From positions 186,001 through 250,000 of the forward strand of contig NZ_CP154879.1 of NCBI RefSeq assembly GCF_039614765.1: a stretch of DNA of 64,000 nt, in the 5' to 3' direction. Within the stretch, counting starts at the first letter, position 1. The number at the start of each line of letters is the position of its first letter. The notes under the pieces are model-generated. The model ran no database searches and was not told where the DNA came from. It worked only from the letters and a program-made list of their open reading frames with translations. The position numbers and the translations under genes are program-made. The stretch is from Castellaniella sp. MT123 (GTDB taxonomy: Bacteria; Pseudomonadota; Gammaproteobacteria; Burkholderiales; Burkholderiaceae_B). Of this stretch, positions 26,345 through 34,226 are shown one piece after another.

Positions 26345-27214
26345 ATGTCGACTCGACCAATCACACGCATACTGCCGGCCCAGGCCACCCAGGACGGGGC
26401 CGGTGTGCGTCTGCTGCGCGCCCTGGGATACCAGCCGCAGGTTAGGATGGATCCCTTCCTGATGCTGGATGCTTTTTCCTCGGACGATCCGGATGACTAC
26501 ATCGCCGGATTCCCGGCGCATCCGCATCGGGGCTTCGAAACCATCACCTACATCGTCGACGGCCACATGCGCCATCGCGATCATCTGGGCAACGAAGGCG
26601 ACCTGAAGGCCGGCGGGGTGCAGTGGATGACGGCCGGACACGGCATCATCCACGAGGAAATGCCGCAACAGGAAAACGGCTTGCTGCGCGGGTTCCAGAT
26701 CTGGCTGAACCTGCCCGCCACCGAAAAGATGCAGCCTGCCCATTACCGGGACATTCCCGCAGATGCCATCACGACGGCGGAATTGCCCGAGGGCGGCTTC
26801 ATCAAGCTGATCGCCGGCACCATTCCCTGGGCGACCTGTCCGCTGAAGGGGCCGGGCCAGGGGGTCGTGGCGTCGGTCACGCAGCCGCTGATCGCGGACA
26901 TCCGCGTCATGGCGGGGCAGTCGGTGGACATTCCCGTGCCGGCCACTCATCAGGCCCTGTCGTATGTCTTCGAAGGGCGGCTGGAAGCCGGGGATCAGGT
27001 CGTCCCATCGGGCCATACCGTCTGGTACGGCCAGGACGGCGACGTGATCCATATCGCTGCCGCGCCCGACGAGGCCGATGGCGTGCGGGTGCTGCTGCTG
27101 GCCGGCAAGCCGCTGAATGAACCCATCGCTCAGTACGGACCCTTCGTCATGAATACGCCCGCCGAGATCGAACAGGCGTTGCGTGATTATCGGGACGGCG
27201 TGCTGGCCCAGTAA
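26345..27214 (+). CDS. Pirin family protein
   Basis: The 289-residue cupin-fold protein has the pirin metal site in FPAHPHRGFETITYIVDG (two His) and HGIIHEEMP (His and Glu). Some bacterial pirins act as quercetin 2,3-dioxygenases, others regulate partner enzymes; the role here is open. ATG 26345 is preferred because GGAG lies 8 bases before it. It is divergent from the LysR gene and followed, after a terminator-like hairpin, by an FMN reductase gene, an arrangement seen in many proteobacteria. Confidence 0.88.
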   Translation: MSTRPITRILPAQATQDGAGVRLLRALGYQPQVRMDPFLMLDAFSSDDPDDYIAGFPAHPHRGFETITYIVDGHMRHRDHLGNEGDLKAGGVQWMTAGHGIIHEEMPQQENGLLRGFQIWLNLPATEKMQPAHYRDIPADAITTAELPEGGFIKLIAGTIPWATCPLKGPGQGVVASVTQPLIADIRVMAGQSVDIPVPATHQALSYVFEGRLEAGDQVVPSGHTVWYGQDGDVIHIAAAPDEADGVRVLLLAGKPLNEPIAQYGPFVMNTPAEIEQALRDYRDGVLAQ

Positions 27215-27224
27215 CCTTCGCCAA

Positions 27225-27262
27225 AGTCCGGGTGGTGTGCGTCCCCACGCACCGCCCGGACT
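27225..27262 (+). terminator. Terminator-like hairpin after the pirin gene
   Basis: AGTCCGGGTGGTG (27225-27237) pairs with CACCGCCCGGACT (27250-27262) with one G-T-type mismatch position; GGTGTTTCCATTTTT follows. It probably ends most pirin transcripts. Confidence 0.65.
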
Positions 27263-27321
27263 GGTGTTTCCATTTTTCCGTGCCCGAAGCACGGATTTTT
27301 TGATATTTTTCAGGAGTCAAT

Positions 27322-27897
27322 ATGTCCATTCGTGTCCTAGCCATTGGCGGCAGCCTGCGCAAGGGGTCCTACAACCATCTGTTGCTGGAACAGGCCCGGC
27401 GCCAGGCCCCCGAGGGCATGTCCATCGAGATCGCCAATCTGTCGGACGTGCCGCTGTACAACAGCGACATGCAGGCGCAGGGTTTTCCGGCATCCGTGCA
27501 GCGGATCGCCGAACAGGCGGCCCAGGCCGATGCGTTTCTGGTCGCCACGCCCGAATACAACTACTCGATTCCCGGTGTGCTGAAGAACACGATCGACTGG
27601 CTGTCGCGGGTGCCCAGCATGCCCTTCCAGGGCAAGCCGGTGGCGATCGCCAGTGCGTCGATGGGCGGTCTGGGCGGCGCGCGCGCGCAGTATCACCTGC
27701 GCCAGGTCCTGATCTATCTGGATGTGCACCCGCTGAACAAGCCGGAACTGTTCATCCCTGTGGCGCACGAGAAGTTTTCCGCCGACGGCGTGCTGACGGA
27801 CGCGATGTCCCGCGATGGGCTGGATGCCTTGTTGACGGCCTTGGCGGCGAAGACTCGTCAGCTGCAGGTGCGTGAACCGGCAGCGCAAGCCGCCTGA
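27322..27897 (+). CDS. NADPH-dependent FMN reductase family protein (ChrR/azoreductase type)
   Basis: The 191-residue flavodoxin-like protein has the phosphate-binding loop GGSLRKGSYNHLL at the N-terminus and TPEYNYSIPGVLKNTIDWLSR near residue 75-95, the flavin-binding signature of the NADPH:FMN/quinone reductase family (chromate reductase, azobenzene reductase). It probably reduces quinones or other electrophiles by two electrons. CAGGAG lies 6 bases before the ATG. It follows the pirin gene on the same strand but a hairpin lies between them. Confidence 0.88.
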   Translation: MSIRVLAIGGSLRKGSYNHLLLEQARRQAPEGMSIEIANLSDVPLYNSDMQAQGFPASVQRIAEQAAQADAFLVATPEYNYSIPGVLKNTIDWLSRVPSMPFQGKPVAIASASMGGLGGARAQYHLRQVLIYLDVHPLNKPELFIPVAHEKFSADGVLTDAMSRDGLDALLTALAAKTRQLQVREPAAQAA

Positions 27898-27966
27898 GGG
27901 TAATGCCCCGCGCGCCGGGCCCGTGTGTTCGTGAATGAATGCGGGGCCCGTCGCGGTGGATGTCGA

Positions 27967-28290
27967 TCAATCGTCCCAGCCGCGGCCGCGATGGCCGCGA
28001 TCATGATCCCAGTGCTTCTTCCAGTGCCTGCGCTGGTAGCGGTCATAGTGGCCGCGATCGACCCAGCCCTGGCGATAATAGCCGGGCCCCGGCACGTAGA
28101 CCGGCTCGGGCACTACGACCACGGGCGGGCGGCGGTAGTAGCGCGGAGGTGGCGGATAGTAGGCAGGGCCTCCCCAGACGACGCCGGGGATGCCGATCGA
28201 AATCCCGACGTCCACATCGCCCGCCTGGGCGGCCGGCCCGGCAGCCAGTGCGCCGGCCAGCAGAACCGCTGCGATGATGCTTTTTTTCAT
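27967..28290 (-). CDS. Secreted Pro/Tyr-rich hypothetical protein
   Basis: The 107-residue protein has a clean Sec signal peptide (MKKSIIAAVLLAGALAAG, AQA cleavage near 22), then a segment rich in Gly, Pro and Tyr (PAYYPPPPRYYRRPP, VPGPGYYR) and a His/Arg/Asp-rich tail. It has no enzyme motif. Similar short exported PY-rich proteins are common in Burkholderiales and have no known role. GAGGAAA before ATG 28290 supports this start over an upstream one. Confidence 0.72.
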   Translation of the reverse strand: MKKSIIAAVLLAGALAAGPAAQAGDVDVGISIGIPGVVWGGPAYYPPPPRYYRRPPVVVVPEPVYVPGPGYYRQGWVDRGHYDRYQRRHWKKHWDHDRGHRGRGWDD

Positions 28291-28520
28291 GGTTTCCTCG
28301 CAAGGGAGCCTGCGACTTCCTCCGCAGGCCAGGATTGACGGGTTCATTCCGTATAGTCACTGGTCCGGATTGTGGCTGAAGGAAGGCCGCCAAAGGTGAA
28401 TTTCCGGTGCGGAGTCGCTTCAAAAGGCTACCTGTGCGGCCGTTGCACCGACGTCGGGAACAAGTCCTCACATTTGTTGCTTTCGATGGCGAATCCTGGC
28501 CTGTCGATGGCGGGCGCCGA

Positions 28521-29189
28521 TCAGATGTGGCGTGCGAAGAACGCCAGGGTGCGATCCCAGGCCGATGCCGCCGATTCTGCGTGATACGCTGGTGTGGCAT
28601 CCCGTCCGAAGGAATGCCCGGCGCCAGGGTACACATGGATTTCGACCTGGGGCTGGGCCGCGCGGATTTCTTCCACATCCGACAGGGGGATTGAGCTGTC
28701 CTGCCCTCCGAAGTGCATCTGCACCGGAATGCGGGCCGTATCATGGCAGTGCCGGGCGATCCCGCCCCCATGCCAGCAGGATGCCGCGGAGAAGGTATCG
28801 CTCAGGCAGGCCATGCGCCAGGACAGGTAACCCCCCCAGCAATAGCCTGTCAGCAGCCGCACGGACTGCCCTTCGAGCGCGGCGGCGGCCGCCTCGATGT
28901 CCAGACGGGCGGTCTCGTCGGCGATGCCTTTTTTGTAGCCTAGGCCGCGCTGGACTTCCTCCGGGGTGTAGCCCAGCTGCAGGCCCTGTTCGGGGGCCGT
29001 CATCCGGTCGAACAGTGAAGGGCAGATCGCCCGATAGCCCTGCGCCGCGTAGCGGTCCACTGTTTTGCGGATGTAGCCGTTGATGCCGAAAATTTCCGGC
29101 AGGACCACGATCCCGGCACGGGCGTTTTCGGGCCCGTTGATGTATGCGGCAAACGTGTGGCCATCGCTGGCCTTCAGGGTGATTTCCAT
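28521..29189 (-). CDS. Dienelactone hydrolase family protein
   Basis: The 222-residue alpha/beta hydrolase has VVLPEIFGINGYI near residue 28 and the nucleophile motif GYCWGG near residue 115, in which Cys replaces the usual Ser, as in carboxymethylenebutenolidase. The acid (HFGGQDSSIP) and the histidine (YPGAGHSF) of the Cys-Asp-His triad are visible. The family opens dienelactones in chlorocatechol breakdown and also acts on other lactones and esters. No other aromatic-degradation genes are beside it, so the substrate is unknown. Confidence 0.88.
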   Translation of the reverse strand: MEITLKASDGHTFAAYINGPENARAGIVVLPEIFGINGYIRKTVDRYAAQGYRAICPSLFDRMTAPEQGLQLGYTPEEVQRGLGYKKGIADETARLDIEAAAAALEGQSVRLLTGYCWGGYLSWRMACLSDTFSAASCWHGGGIARHCHDTARIPVQMHFGGQDSSIPLSDVEEIRAAQPQVEIHVYPGAGHSFGRDATPAYHAESAASAWDRTLAFFARHI

Positions 29190-29314
29190 GATCGAGTTTC
29201 CAAAAACGGCAAGGGCCCTAGCCCGCTGGTGATGGCGACCTGGACCAGAACCTGGGTGTTGTCCATAGTACTCATACGGGGCTCATTGTAATTTCATTAT
29301 CTGAAAAAGACCGG

Positions 29315-29320
29315 TACAAT
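29315..29320 (+). promoter_or_regulatory. -10 element of the tmRNA gene
   Basis: TACAAT lies 10 bases before the mature 5' end of tmRNA, in an AT-rich stretch; the -35 hexamer is weak (no clear TTGACA at 17 bases). Position fits a start of transcription a few bases before RNase P processing. Confidence 0.55.
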
Positions 29321-29330
29321 AGAGGTTCCT

Positions 29331-29695
29331 GGGGCCGATTTGGCTTCGACGTGGGTCGCGAAACAGGATAGTGCATACCGAGCCCCAGTACGCTCGTAAA
29401 TCCACTGGAAAACTACAAACGCCAACGACGAGCGTTTCGCTCTGGCCGCTTAAGCGGTGAGCCGCTGCACCGATCTGTCCCTGGGTCGGGTGGGGTCAAA
29501 CCCACAGCAGCGTCATCTACAGGGAATCGGATTCGATCAGGTCACTGGGCCGGATCTTAAATCAGTGTGAATCGCCGCGGAAGGGCCTGTCGTCCGGCAT
29601 GCACCAAGGCTAAAACTTAAAATAGGCCGACTAAGTATGTAGAGCTACTTGCAGAGGGCTTGCGGACGGGGGTTCAATTCCCCCCGGCTCCACCA
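29331..29695 (+). ncRNA. ssrA: Transfer-messenger RNA (tmRNA)
   Basis: The 365-nt RNA begins GGGGCCGATTTGGCTTCGAC and ends with the T-loop GGTTCAATTCCCCCCGGCTC followed by CACCA; the two ends form the alanine-type acceptor stem with a G-T pair at position 3. The tag frame at 29421-29453 reads ANDERFALAA and stops with TAA. With SmpB it frees stalled ribosomes and tags the unfinished protein for proteolysis. The 3' end of ssrA is a frequent integration site for genomic islands; here normal chromosomal genes follow and no attachment-site repeat was seen. Confidence 0.97.
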
Positions 29696-29703
29696 GTCAT
29701 CAG

Positions 29704-29735
29704 AATCCCAACCTTTATTGGTTGGGATTTTTTTT
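29704..29735 (+). terminator. Rho-independent terminator of tmRNA
   Basis: AATCCCAACC (29704-29713) pairs perfectly with GGTTGGGATT (29720-29729), followed by T to 29735. It directly follows the CCA end. Confidence 0.93.
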
Positions 29736-29789
29736 GGTGCGCCCGGCAGGGCGCACCCCCTAGAGACAGACCTCAACACCGAGCCCTTC

Positions 29790-30056
29790 ATGAAAAAAAC
29801 CGATCTGGAAAAGCAAAAAGCCCTGAAACTCATGGGTAAGCTCAATGCCGCCATCCCGCCGGGTCGCTACGCTGGCGCCGCGCCTGCCCTGGATCGCCGT
29901 GAGCAGCGGCGCCTGGACCAGGCCGCTGGTCTGGTGTCCTTCCCCGTCAAGCTGCACCAGCCGCTGATTTCGGCCCTGAACGCCAAGGCACAGGCCGATC
30001 ACATCAGCGTCAACGAATTGGTGAACACACTGCTGGCCGAAGCGCTGAAGGGCTAG
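29790..30056 (+). CDS. Small conserved hypothetical protein, possibly ribbon-helix-helix
   Basis: The 88-residue protein starts MKKTDLEKQKALKLMGKL and ends with FPVKLHQPLISALNAKAQ and HISVNELVNTLLAEALKG. The C-terminal half looks like a ribbon-helix-helix DNA-binding fold of the Arc/CopG kind (strand, then SVNELV helix), though the match is by eye only. It lies between the tmRNA and yaiI and ends 3 bases before the yaiI start, so the two are co-transcribed. A longer in-frame extension would run through the tmRNA 3' end and is rejected. Confidence 0.7.
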   Translation: MKKTDLEKQKALKLMGKLNAAIPPGRYAGAAPALDRREQRRLDQAAGLVSFPVKLHQPLISALNAKAQADHISVNELVNTLLAEALKG

Positions 30057-30059
30057 CTC

Positions 30060-30554
30060 GTGAATATATGGGTCGATGCCGACGCCTGTCCGGCCGTCAT
30101 CAAGGACATCCTGTATCGGGCGGCGCAACGATTGCAGCGGCCGCTGACGCTAGTGGCCAATCAAATGCTGCGCACGCCGCCATCGTCTTTGATCCGGGCT
30201 GTCCAGGTGCCGCAAGGATTCGATGTGGCGGACAACTACATCGTTGAACATGCGTCCACCGGTGATCTGGTCATTACCGCGGATATCCCTCTGGCAAGCG
30301 AGGCTCTGGGCAAAGGGGCGTTGGTGCTCAGCCCTCGCGGCGAGTGCTACACCGCCGACAGCATCAGCGAACGGCTGACGATGCGGGACATGATGGAGGA
30401 ATTGCGCAGCGCTGGCGTCGATACGGGCGGCCCAGCCGCTTTCAGCCAAGCGGACAGGCGTGCATTTGCCAATGCGCTGGACCAACTGTTGCAGAAGGCG
30501 CTACGGATGCCGTATGCGCCACTTGCGGGTCACACTGGGGCTGGGACTGAGTGA
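30060..30554 (+). CDS. yaiI: UPF0178 (YaiI) family protein
   Basis: The 164-residue protein begins [21 protein letters not shown] and has [24 protein letters not shown], split by family-conserved residues, both typical of UPF0178. The fold is a PIN-like nuclease relative with conserved acidic residues (D6, D8), but no activity is established. The start is GTG at 30060, 3 bases after the preceding gene. No functional link to tmRNA is shown. Confidence 0.88.
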   Translation: MNIWVDADACPAVIKDILYRAAQRLQRPLTLVANQMLRTPPSSLIRAVQVPQGFDVADNYIVEHASTGDLVITADIPLASEALGKGALVLSPRGECYTADSISERLTMRDMMEELRSAGVDTGGPAAFSQADRRAFANALDQLLQKALRMPYAPLAGHTGAGTE

Positions 30555-30653
30555 CAACGTGACGGACGTGATCGCCTTTCGCATCTGATACCATTCGACG
30601 ATCGAAGTCCTCCACTGCCCTGATGGACACCCCCCAACGTTCGGGGCAGCGAC

Positions 30654-30971
30654 ATGAAAACCCTCGCGCTTTACCTCATCACCGCGTTGGCGGAAATCAT
30701 CGGCTGCTACCTGCCCTGGCTCTGGCTCAAGCAGAACGGATCGGCCTGGTTGCTGTTGCCCGCAGCTGCGAGCCTCGCCGCGTTTGCCTGGCTGCTGACG
30801 CTGCACGCAGCGGCATCCGGCCGCGTGTATGCGGCCTACGGCGGGGTCTACATTTGCGTGGCCATCTTCTGGCTGTGGGCCGTGGATGGAATTCGTCCTT
30901 CGACATGGGACGTGGCGGGAGTCTTGGTCGCGCTGGCGGGCATGGGGCTGATCGCTTTCCAGCCACATTAA
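30654..30971 (+). CDS. ynfA: UPF0060 (YnfA) family small membrane protein
   Basis: The 105-residue protein has four hydrophobic helices (about 4-24, 30-50, 58-78, 86-104) and the family stretch [15 protein letters not shown] and [11 protein letters not shown]. YnfA proteins resemble small multidrug resistance transporters, but their substrates are not certain. It stands alone, in the same direction as yaiI, 99 bases later, with no obvious terminator between. Confidence 0.88.
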   Translation: MKTLALYLITALAEIIGCYLPWLWLKQNGSAWLLLPAAASLAAFAWLLTLHAAASGRVYAAYGGVYICVAIFWLWAVDGIRPSTWDVAGVLVALAGMGLIAFQPH

Positions 30972-31014
30972 AAGGATCCGGCGGCTCTTGATGGTGGAAG
31001 CAACGGCTCGGGAT

Positions 31015-31392
31015 TCAGTCGATGACCACCCTGTAAGTAGCCCAGGCGGCCATGCACCAGAGTGCGAGAATGATGGCAAAACCGGCGATGCTCCGCGGCT
31101 TTCCCTTTTGTTCCTGAAACCATTGTTCAGATTGTGCCCGGCTGTCGACGAGTACCTGTTCGGGGACGATCCGCAGCAGCAGCCAAACGCCTGCGGGAAC
31201 GATGATCAAGTCGTCCAGGTACCCGAGAGCCGGGATGAAGTCAGGGATCAGATCGATGGGGCTGAGCGCGTAGGCCGTGATGACGGCCGCCAAGGCCTGT
31301 GCGTACCATGGCGTTTCAGGGTGCTTCAGCGCGAACCACAGCGTCATCACGTCGCGCTTCAAGGCCCGCGCCCATGTTTTGATGCGTTGCAT
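31015..31392 (-). CDS. DUF1232 (YkvA-type) membrane protein
   Basis: The 125-residue protein contains the DUF1232 core YALSPIDLIPDFIPALGYLD near residues 40-60, followed by LIIVPAGVWLLLRIVP, and a C-terminal hydrophobic helix. These small membrane proteins are widespread and their function is not known. ATG 31392 is chosen because AAGGGAAA precedes it; ATG 31434 is possible. It converges with the YnfA-type gene. Confidence 0.8.
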   Translation of the reverse strand: MQRIKTWARALKRDVMTLWFALKHPETPWYAQALAAVITAYALSPIDLIPDFIPALGYLDDLIIVPAGVWLLLRIVPEQVLVDSRAQSEQWFQEQKGKPRSIAGFAIILALWCMAAWATYRVVID

Positions 31393-31592
31393 CAGGTGGT
31401 TTCCCTTGCGTTTCCGATATCCGCATTTTCTCATGCCCCCGGTGTCTGTGAGCGCATCCTCGCAGTCGGTTAAGCCATGAGTCAGACGGTAGGTGTAAAC
31501 TCGGCATGGTGGCACCGGGACGACGGACGGTCGTCGTCGGCCGATAGCGTTTTTTGAGCGCGTCTACCTCTATTACGGGGTGGTGCGGGCGC

Positions 31593-31598
31593 TCTAGG
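31593..31598. repeat. Target site duplication, left copy (TCTAGG)
   Basis: TCTAGG directly abuts the left end of the insertion sequence and is repeated exactly at 32642-32647. Its CTAG core is the known target of IS481-family elements. The CTA at 31594-31596 supplies the transposase stop codon on the minus strand. Confidence 0.9.
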
Positions 31599-32544
31599 TG
31601 TGGATTGTCAATAGGTTGTATTCATCCAGCTTGAGTCTGGAGATGGGTACAGCCCGTCCAATGCCCTGATGAGGGCGATGCCAGTTGTAATGGTGTAACC
31701 AGGACTTCATGGCATCAGCTCGATGCTGAGAGTTCTGGTAGGTCTGGGCGTAGGCCCACTCGCGCAAGGCGGATTGGATAAAACGCTCCGCTTTGCCGTT
31801 GGTCTGGGGCCGATAGGGCCGGGTGAAGGAATGCTTGATGCCCAGTTCGCGACATGCTGCAGCGAAGTCCCGGCTACGGAAGGCTGAGCCGTTATCGGTG
31901 AGCAGGCGTTGGACGGTGACGCCCAAGCGAGCATAGTAGGCCACCGCGTTGCGCAGGAATTGCACGGCGCTGCCGGTACGCTCATCGGGATGGATGTCAG
32001 TGAAGGCGACGCGAGCATGGTCGTCGATAGCCACAAAGACAAAGTCCCAGCCGGCTCCCTCCACGCTGTCGCGCCGGTTGCCGGTGACGCGGTGGCTGGG
32101 CCGCACGATACGGCCCAGCTTCTTGATGTCGATATGCAGCAGATCGCCGGGCGTGGCATGCTCGTAGCGCACCACCGGTTCGAGGGGCCGCAGGTCAGTC
32201 AAGCGGGAGATCCCGGCACGCGCCAACACACGGCTGACGGTGCTGATCGATACGCCCAGGGCTTGGGCAATACGGGCCTGGGTCAATCGTTTGCGGCGTA
32301 GCTCGACGATGGCCAGTGCCTGGGCGGGGGCAATGGCGCGCGGGGACAGGATGGGACGCGATGAGGCATCGGCCAGCCCTCCCTGGCCTTGGGCCAGGAA
32401 GCGGCCCAGCCACTTGCGTACGGTCGCGGGCGTGACGCCGTAGGTCTGCGCGGCCTCTCCTGTGCGGCACTGCTGGGTAACAAGCTGCTGGACCATTTCC
32501 AGTCGACGGCTAAAGGTCAATCGGGCATGCTTATGAATGTTCAT
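31594..32544 (-). CDS. IS481-family transposase
   Basis: The 316-residue DDE transposase has an N-terminal helix-turn-helix (GEAAQTYGVTPATVRKWLGR, about residues 28-47), a second one near ARIAQALGVSISTVSRVLAR, and a catalytic core with the first Asp in HIDIKKLGR, the second in LLTDNGSAF and the Glu in TNGKAERFIQ. It reads from the right end of the element leftwards. The last sense codons lie in the left inverted repeat, and the TAG stop is made by the CTAG of the target duplication, outside the element itself. Confidence 0.95.
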   Translation of the reverse strand: MNIHKHARLTFSRRLEMVQQLVTQQCRTGEAAQTYGVTPATVRKWLGRFLAQGQGGLADASSRPILSPRAIAPAQALAIVELRRKRLTQARIAQALGVSISTVSRVLARAGISRLTDLRPLEPVVRYEHATPGDLLHIDIKKLGRIVRPSHRVTGNRRDSVEGAGWDFVFVAIDDHARVAFTDIHPDERTGSAVQFLRNAVAYYARLGVTVQRLLTDNGSAFRSRDFAAACRELGIKHSFTRPYRPQTNGKAERFIQSALREWAYAQTYQNSQHRADAMKSWLHHYNWHRPHQGIGRAVPISRLKLDEYNLLTIHT

Positions 32545-32641
32545 CCGGCCGGTCTCCTGAGAATACTGGGTGTTGTGGTGACTTCCAGTTTCTCAAATCC
32601 GGTTCGGATGAACCATGCATACAACCTATTGAAACTTCACA
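31599..32641 (-). mobile_element. IS481-family insertion sequence, complete, 1043 bp
   Basis: The ends form imperfect 23-bp inverted repeats, TGTGGATTGTCAATAGGTTG at the left and, inverted, TGTGAAGTTTCAATAGGTTG at the right; a 14-nt core TCAATAGGTTGTAT is identical in both, 9 bases in from each tip. A 6-bp duplication TCTAGG flanks the element exactly. One full-length transposase gene is present. From memory, both the ends and the protein are very close to IS481 of Bordetella pertussis. Intact ends, matching duplication and intact gene suggest recent insertion. Confidence 0.95.
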
Positions 32642-32647
32642 TCTAGG
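32642..32647. repeat. Target site duplication, right copy (TCTAGG)
   Basis: Exact repeat of 31593-31598, directly after the right end of the element. Its last two bases are part of the GGGAG ribosome site of the next gene, so the insertion lies only 13 bases before that start codon. Confidence 0.9.
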
Positions 32648-32654
32648 GAGCGGT

Positions 32655-34118
32655 ATGGGTACCAATCCTCAAGCCGGGCAGGCATACAAAGGCAATGACC
32701 GGCTGCTTTTCGGCATCATCCTGGGCGTCGTGGCATTCTGGCTTTTCGCTCAGACCACGCTCAACATAGCGCCCGATATGGGCCGCACCCTAGGGGTGGA
32801 TGCGAGCGTCATGAACGTCGCAGTCGCCATCACCTCGCTGTTCTCGGGTATTTTCATCGTGGTCGTGGGCGGCTTGGCCGACCGCGTGGGTCGGCTGAAG
32901 ATCACTCGTATTGGTTTTTATCTGAGTATCGTCGGTTCGTTGCTCGTGGCAATCACGCCGCAGGGCTATCTGGCGGCGCCTGTCATTCTGTTGGGTCGCG
33001 CGCTGCAAGGGCTTTCGGCCGCTTGCATCATGCCTGCCAGTCTGGCATTGGTGAAGGCCTTTTGGGACGAGGGCCCGGATCGTCAGCGCGCCATCAGCAT
33101 GTGGTCGATCGGCTCCTGGGGCGGCTCGGGCCTGTGTTCGCTCGTCGGCGGGCTGATGTCGCAGAATTTCGGCTGGCGCTCGATCTTCTGGGTGGACATC
33201 GTGATATGTCTGCTTGGCCTCTGGATGATGCGGGGCGCGCCCGAGAGCAAGGTCGAGACGAAGGGCGAATACAAGTTCGATCTGTCTGGCGTACTGACGT
33301 TCATGGTCACCATGGTGGCGCTGCAGGTTCTGGTGACGCAGGGCAACAAGCTGGGGTGGACGAGCCCCATCGGGCTTGTATTGTGGGTCGTGTTGATCGT
33401 GTTCGGCTGGATGTTCCTGCGGATTGAAAGCAAGAAGTCGACCGCATTCTTCGACTTCAAGCTGTTCAAGAACGCAACTTACACAGGGGCGACCATCTCC
33501 AATTTTTTGATCAATGGCACCGCTGGCACACTGATCGTGTCGCTGCAGCTGGTGCAGATCGGTGGCGGTATGAACGCGGAACAGGCGGGTTTCCTGACGC
33601 TGGGCTACGCCGTTGCCATCATTGCGTTCATCCGTGTAGGTGAAAAGCTTCTGCAGCGTTTTGGACCGCGCAAGCCGATGATCTGGGGCTGCCTGATCAC
33701 GGGCCTGGCGATCATCCTGGTGTCGCCCGCCAATCTGATGCTGTCGGACTATAAGGTGTTCGCAAGCGTCGGCTATGCGCTCTTCGGAGTCGGTCTGGCG
33801 TTTTATGCAACGCCTTCGACGGATGCCGCGTTGTCCAATCTGCCGGCGGCCCAGACGGGGTCCGGATCCGGTATTTACAAGATGGCCTCGTCGCTGGGCG
33901 CCGCTTTTGGTGTGGCGATCTCCGCCGCCATCTTCACCGCGCTGAACGGCAATGGCGCGGATTGGCTTGCGGGTACGATTACCTTTGTCGGGCGCCAGGA
34001 TAATCTGGCGGTTCGGGAAGCCGCCATGATCGCGTTGGGATTCAACGTGTTGATGGTTGCGGTGGCCATCCTGTCAATCATGCTCACGATTCCGAAGGGG
34101 ACGAAGACGCGGGCCTGA
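32655..34118 (+). CDS. MFS transporter, DHA2-like (about 14 helices)
   Basis: The 487-residue protein has about fourteen hydrophobic helices and the MFS motif GGLADRVGRLKITRIGFY between helices 2 and 3, plus GWRSIFWVDIVICLLGLW and LLGRALQGLSAACIMPASLAL, divided as in drug/H+ antiporters of the DHA2 family. It probably exports or imports an organic compound with protons. GGGAG lies 4 bases before the ATG. An IS481-type element now ends 13 bases before the start, so its native promoter has been pushed about 1 kb away. An amidohydrolase and an SDR gene follow on the same strand. Confidence 0.85.
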   Translation: MGTNPQAGQAYKGNDRLLFGIILGVVAFWLFAQTTLNIAPDMGRTLGVDASVMNVAVAITSLFSGIFIVVVGGLADRVGRLKITRIGFYLSIVGSLLVAITPQGYLAAPVILLGRALQGLSAACIMPASLALVKAFWDEGPDRQRAISMWSIGSWGGSGLCSLVGGLMSQNFGWRSIFWVDIVICLLGLWMMRGAPESKVETKGEYKFDLSGVLTFMVTMVALQVLVTQGNKLGWTSPIGLVLWVVLIVFGWMFLRIESKKSTAFFDFKLFKNATYTGATISNFLINGTAGTLIVSLQLVQIGGGMNAEQAGFLTLGYAVAIIAFIRVGEKLLQRFGPRKPMIWGCLITGLAIILVSPANLMLSDYKVFASVGYALFGVGLAFYATPSTDAALSNLPAAQTGSGSGIYKMASSLGAAFGVAISAAIFTALNGNGADWLAGTITFVGRQDNLAVREAAMIALGFNVLMVAVAILSIMLTIPKGTKTRA

Positions 34119-34226
34119 ATTGAATTGAAACGTATCCGAGACGTGCTCGGGTGGGTGGTATTGGCCGGCGTATGGTTGAATCGGCGCCGTGGTGACCGAT
34201 GATCTTGCAACTTGAGGTTGATTGCG

